A DNA stretch of 7,476 bases from an uncultured Jannaschia sp. (GTDB lineage Bacteria; Pseudomonadota; Alphaproteobacteria; Rhodobacterales; Rhodobacteraceae): assembly GCA_937916365.1 (NCBI GenBank), contig CALFSY010000061.1, positions 1 to 7,476 of the forward strand. The letters run 5' to 3'. How positions within the stretch are numbered: the stretch's first letter is position 1; every line of letters begins with the position of its first letter. The notes under the pieces were generated by a model. The model did not search any database. It was not told the origin of the DNA and was given only the letters and a program-made list of their open reading frames with translations. This document shows positions 5,614-7,476 of this stretch, one piece after another. A program made the position numbers and the translations under genes.

Positions 5614-5645
5614 GTTTAACGCCTTTGGTATTTTGGGGTGGGGTT

Positions 5646-5696
5646 GTTTGCGACCAATTCACGTGCCTATATAAACTTTGTCCGATGGGCGCAAAC
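5646..5696. repeat. 7-bp inverted repeat flanking the sbtA promoter
   Basis: GTTTGCG (5646-5652) and CGCAAAC (5690-5696) are perfect inverted copies, with centres 44 bases apart, close to four helical turns. Between them lie the candidate -10 of sbtA and a CACGTG palindrome (5660-5665). This layout fits a pair of operator half-sites or a regulator dyad, but chance is possible. Confidence 0.35.
5668..5695 (-). promoter_or_regulatory. Candidate sbtA promoter
   Basis: On the minus strand TTTGCG (5695-5690) and TATATA (5673-5668) are spaced by 16 bases; an alternative reading is TTGCGC with TATAGG at 17 bases. The start of transcription would fall near 5661, giving a leader of about 48 bases before the sbtA ATG. 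The -35 box coincides with one arm of the inverted repeat, so a bound regulator could compete with RNA polymerase. Confidence 0.35.
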
Positions 5697-5715
5697 CCCT
5701 TAGCCCTGGCTTTGG

Positions 5716-5904
5716 GTGCGGGTTTATTATCGCCTTTCCAATCCGGGCAAAATCGACTACATGTGCGACTATCTGAAACGTGACGCTTTGACCCCTGGCG
5801 TGATGCGCAGGATGTGGGGTCGGCGGCAATGGGGCCGTCATAGAAAATGGGAACGCGGGGACAATCCCACATGCGTTCTCTTACAGGACATAATTGATGT
5901 TTAA
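5716..5904 (+). CDS. Doubtful 62-codon ORF overlapping the pnp start
   Basis: A GTG-initiated frame of 62 residues precedes pnp and overlaps its first 8 bases. The first half (VYYRLSNPGKIDYMCDYLKR) has protein-like composition and plausible codon use; the second half is full of Arg and Trp and looks non-coding. There is no clear ribosome site. It may be a short hypothetical gene coupled to pnp, the remnant of a longer gene, or simply leader sequence that happens to be open. I do not recognise any family. Confidence 0.2.
   Translation: MRVYYRLSNPGKIDYMCDYLKRDALTPGVMRRMWGRRQWGRHRKWERGDNPTCVLLQDIIDV
5790..5821 (+). repeat. Inverted repeat in the pnp leader
   Basis: GACCCC (5790-5795) and GGGGTC (5816-5821) are a 6-bp inverted repeat enclosing a smaller GCG/CGC stem (5798-5808). 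The element lies 75 bases upstream of the pnp start. In enterobacteria pnp is autoregulated through a leader stem cut by RNase III and degraded by PNPase; this hairpin could play a similar part, but that is analogy only. Confidence 0.3.
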
Positions 5905-7476
5905 GATAACAACGAAAAGCATGCAGTGGGGCGAAGAAACGCTAACACTGGAAACGGGGCGTGTGGCCCGGCAGGCAGATGGATCTGTGATTGCAACACT
6001 GGGCGAAACCAGTGTTATGGCCAACGTTACCTTTGCCAAATCCGTTAAAGAGGGGCAAGATTTCTTTCCCTTAACCGTTCATTACCAAGAAAAATATTAT
6101 GCCGCTGGTAAAATCCCCGGCGGTTTTTTTAAGCGTGAAGCACGGCCAAGCGAACACGAAACCTTAACCGCGCGTTTGATTGATCGCCCCATGCGGCCAT
6201 TGTTCGTCGAAGGGTTTAAGAACGAGGTTTTGGTGATGTGTACGGTGTTAAGCCATGACACAGTTAACGCGCCCGATATTGTTGCAATGATCGCCGCCTC
6301 TGCTGCGCTAACAATTTCTGGTGTGCCGTTCCAAGGCCCCGTTGCAGGGTGCCGCGTTGGGTTTGTAGGCGGGCAATATGTTTTGAACCCTGCCATTGAC
6401 GATATGGAAAACCTACGCACAAAACCGGAACAACGGTTGGATTTGGTGGTTGCGGGCACGCAATCGGCCGTGATGATGGTCGAATCGGAAGCCTACGAAT
6501 TGTCCGAGGCTGAAATGCTGGGCGCGGTTACATTTGCACATGCACAAATTCAGGCGGTGATCGACCTTATCATCGCCTTGGCCGAAGATACCGCTAAAGA
6601 ACCCTTCGCGTTTCAGGCCCCCGATTATTCGGCACTTTACGATGCTGTGCAGGCGGCGGGCGAAACCCCGATGCGGGCAGCCTACGCAATTCTTGATAAA
6701 CAGGAACGCCAGGCTGCCGTGGCCGCCGCACGCGATGGAATCAAAGCATCGCTTACCGAAGATCAGTTGGGCGATGCAAACCTGGACGCGGCGTTGAAAA
6801 AGCTGGAATCAAAGGTTCTTCGGTCGGATGTGGTGCAAAATGGGCGCCGAATTGATGGCCGCGCTTTGGATCAGGTGCGCCCTATCGACGCGCAAACCTC
6901 TGTCTTGCCACGCACCCATGGATCGGCCCTTTTCACGCGCGGCGAAACCCAGGCCCTGGCGATCACCACATTGGGCACGGGGGATGACGAACAAATGATC
7001 GACACCTTGCAAGGCACGTCGCGGTCAAATTTCCTGCTGCATTATAACTTTCCCCCATTTTCGGTGGGCGAAGCAGGGCGCGTTGGCCCGCCGGGACGCC
7101 GCGAAATCGGGCATGGGAAACTGGCCTGGCGCGCGTTGCAGGCTGTTTTACCCACCCCTACGGATTTTCCTTACACCATCCGCGTGGTGTCGGAAATCAC
7201 AGAATCCAACGGATCATCATCAATGGCCTCTGTCTGTGGGGGGGCATTGTCGATGATGGATGCAGGTGTGCCGTTAAAAGCACCGGTTGCCGGGGTTGCC
7301 ATGGGTCTGGTTTTAGAAGACGGCGGAGCCTACGGCATTTTAACCGACATCTTAGGGGATGAAGATCACCTGGGCGATATGGATTTCAAGGTCGCCGGCA
7401 CCGAACATGGAATCACGTCATTGCAAATGGATATAAAGGTTGCGGGGATCACCCCTGAAATCATGGAAAAGGCCCT
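5897..7476 (+). CDS. pnp: Polyribonucleotide nucleotidyltransferase (PNPase), 3' end outside window
   Basis: PNPase degrades RNA 3' to 5' with phosphate and works as a trimer, often in a degradosome. The window holds 526 codons of a protein that is usually about 700 residues, so the KH and S1 RNA-binding domains lie beyond the right edge. The first RNase PH-like core shows GGFFKREARPSEHETLTARL at 75-94 and LIDRPMRPLF at 94-103. An all-helical linker follows to about residue 305. The second, catalytic core begins near GRRIDGRALDQVRPI (316-330) and includes GTSRSNFLLHYNFPPFSVGE (373-392), GHGKLAWRAL (405-414), SEITESNGSSSMASVCGG (432-449) and LGDEDHLGDMDFKVAG (486-501), with the catalytic aspartates likely 488 and 494. 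The start ATG has AGGA eight bases upstream. No frameshift is visible. Confidence 0.97.
   Translation, partial: MFKITTKSMQWGEETLTLETGRVARQADGSVIATLGETSVMANVTFAKSVKEGQDFFPLTVHYQEKYYAAGKIPGGFFKREARPSEHETLTARLIDRPMRPLFVEGFKNEVLVMCTVLSHDTVNAPDIVAMIAASAALTISGVPFQGPVAGCRVGFVGGQYVLNPAIDDMENLRTKPEQRLDLVVAGTQSAVMMVESEAYELSEAEMLGAVTFAHAQIQAVIDLIIALAEDTAKEPFAFQAPDYSALYDAVQAAGETPMRAAYAILDKQERQAAVAAARDGIKASLTEDQLGDANLDAALKKLESKVLRSDVVQNGRRIDGRALDQVRPIDAQTSVLPRTHGSALFTRGETQALAITTLGTGDDEQMIDTLQGTSRSNFLLHYNFPPFSVGEAGRVGPPGRREIGHGKLAWRALQAVLPTPTDFPYTIRVVSEITESNGSSSMASVCGGALSMMDAGVPLKAPVAGVAMGLVLEDGGAYGILTDILGDEDHLGDMDFKVAGTEHGITSLQMDIKVAGITPEIMEKA

Larger units (their letters stand above)
5614..5896. other. 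Divergent control region between sbtA and pnp
   Basis: This 283-bp spacer separates two divergent genes. The sbtA-proximal half holds a promoter candidate and a 7-bp inverted repeat. The pnp-proximal half holds a marginal open frame (5716-5904) and inverted repeats, including GACCCC (5790-5795) / GGGGTC (5816-5821), which could fold in the pnp leader. TATTAT at 5725-5730 is a possible -10 for pnp without a good -35. The gene rpsO, which precedes pnp in many bacteria, is not present here. Confidence 0.55.

Noticed and set aside
5495..5872. Minus-strand 125-codon frame reaching into sbtA
   Set aside because: It overlaps the secure sbtA N-terminus in another frame and has an erratic Cys/Arg/Pro composition.

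Overview
The window looks like chromosomal DNA of an alphaproteobacterium, most likely Rhodobacterales/Roseobacter-like. This is inferred from an EIIA(Man)-like/HPr pair with no sugar permease, as in the regulatory PTS of that class, from the alphaproteobacterial character of the PNPase, and from moderate GC with AT-rich promoter regions. No rRNA, tRNA, CRISPR array, integrase or transposase is visible.

Layout, left to right. (1) Positions 1-362 hold two overlapping minus-strand genes of unknown function, low in complexity; the second runs off the left edge. (2) Positions 363-796 are non-coding, with an AT-rich start and two clear inverted repeats. (3) Positions 797-2415 are a tight plus-strand operon: PTS EIIA(Man)-like protein, HPr, and a PlsC-type acyltransferase. 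The joints are ATGA and TGAATG, so translation is probably coupled. (4) Positions 2486-3931 (minus) encode an exported protein built of 18 consecutive 23-residue MORN repeats plus a degenerate 19th. (5) Positions 3932-4251 are a 320-bp AT-rich spacer. (6) Positions 4252-4572 (plus) encode an SbtB-like PII protein, and 4609-5613 (minus) encode SbtA, the sodium-dependent bicarbonate permease. They lie tail to tail, 36 bp apart. (7) Positions 5614-5896 are the sbtA/pnp divergent control region. (8) From 5897 to the right edge is the first 526 codons of pnp (PNPase).

The gene set suggests three separate themes. The first is phosphoryl-relay control (EIIA, HPr) linked to a membrane-lipid acyltransferase. 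The second is bicarbonate uptake with its own nucleotide-sensing regulator. The third is RNA turnover. The most noteworthy points are the SbtA/SbtB pair in a non-cyanobacterial genome, with a convergent layout and an SbtB that lacks the C-terminal cysteine R-loop, and the MORN protein, whose repeats show nested duplication (W/F alternation, 4-repeat units and a 9-repeat block duplication). I do not see an evident wholly new multi-gene system.
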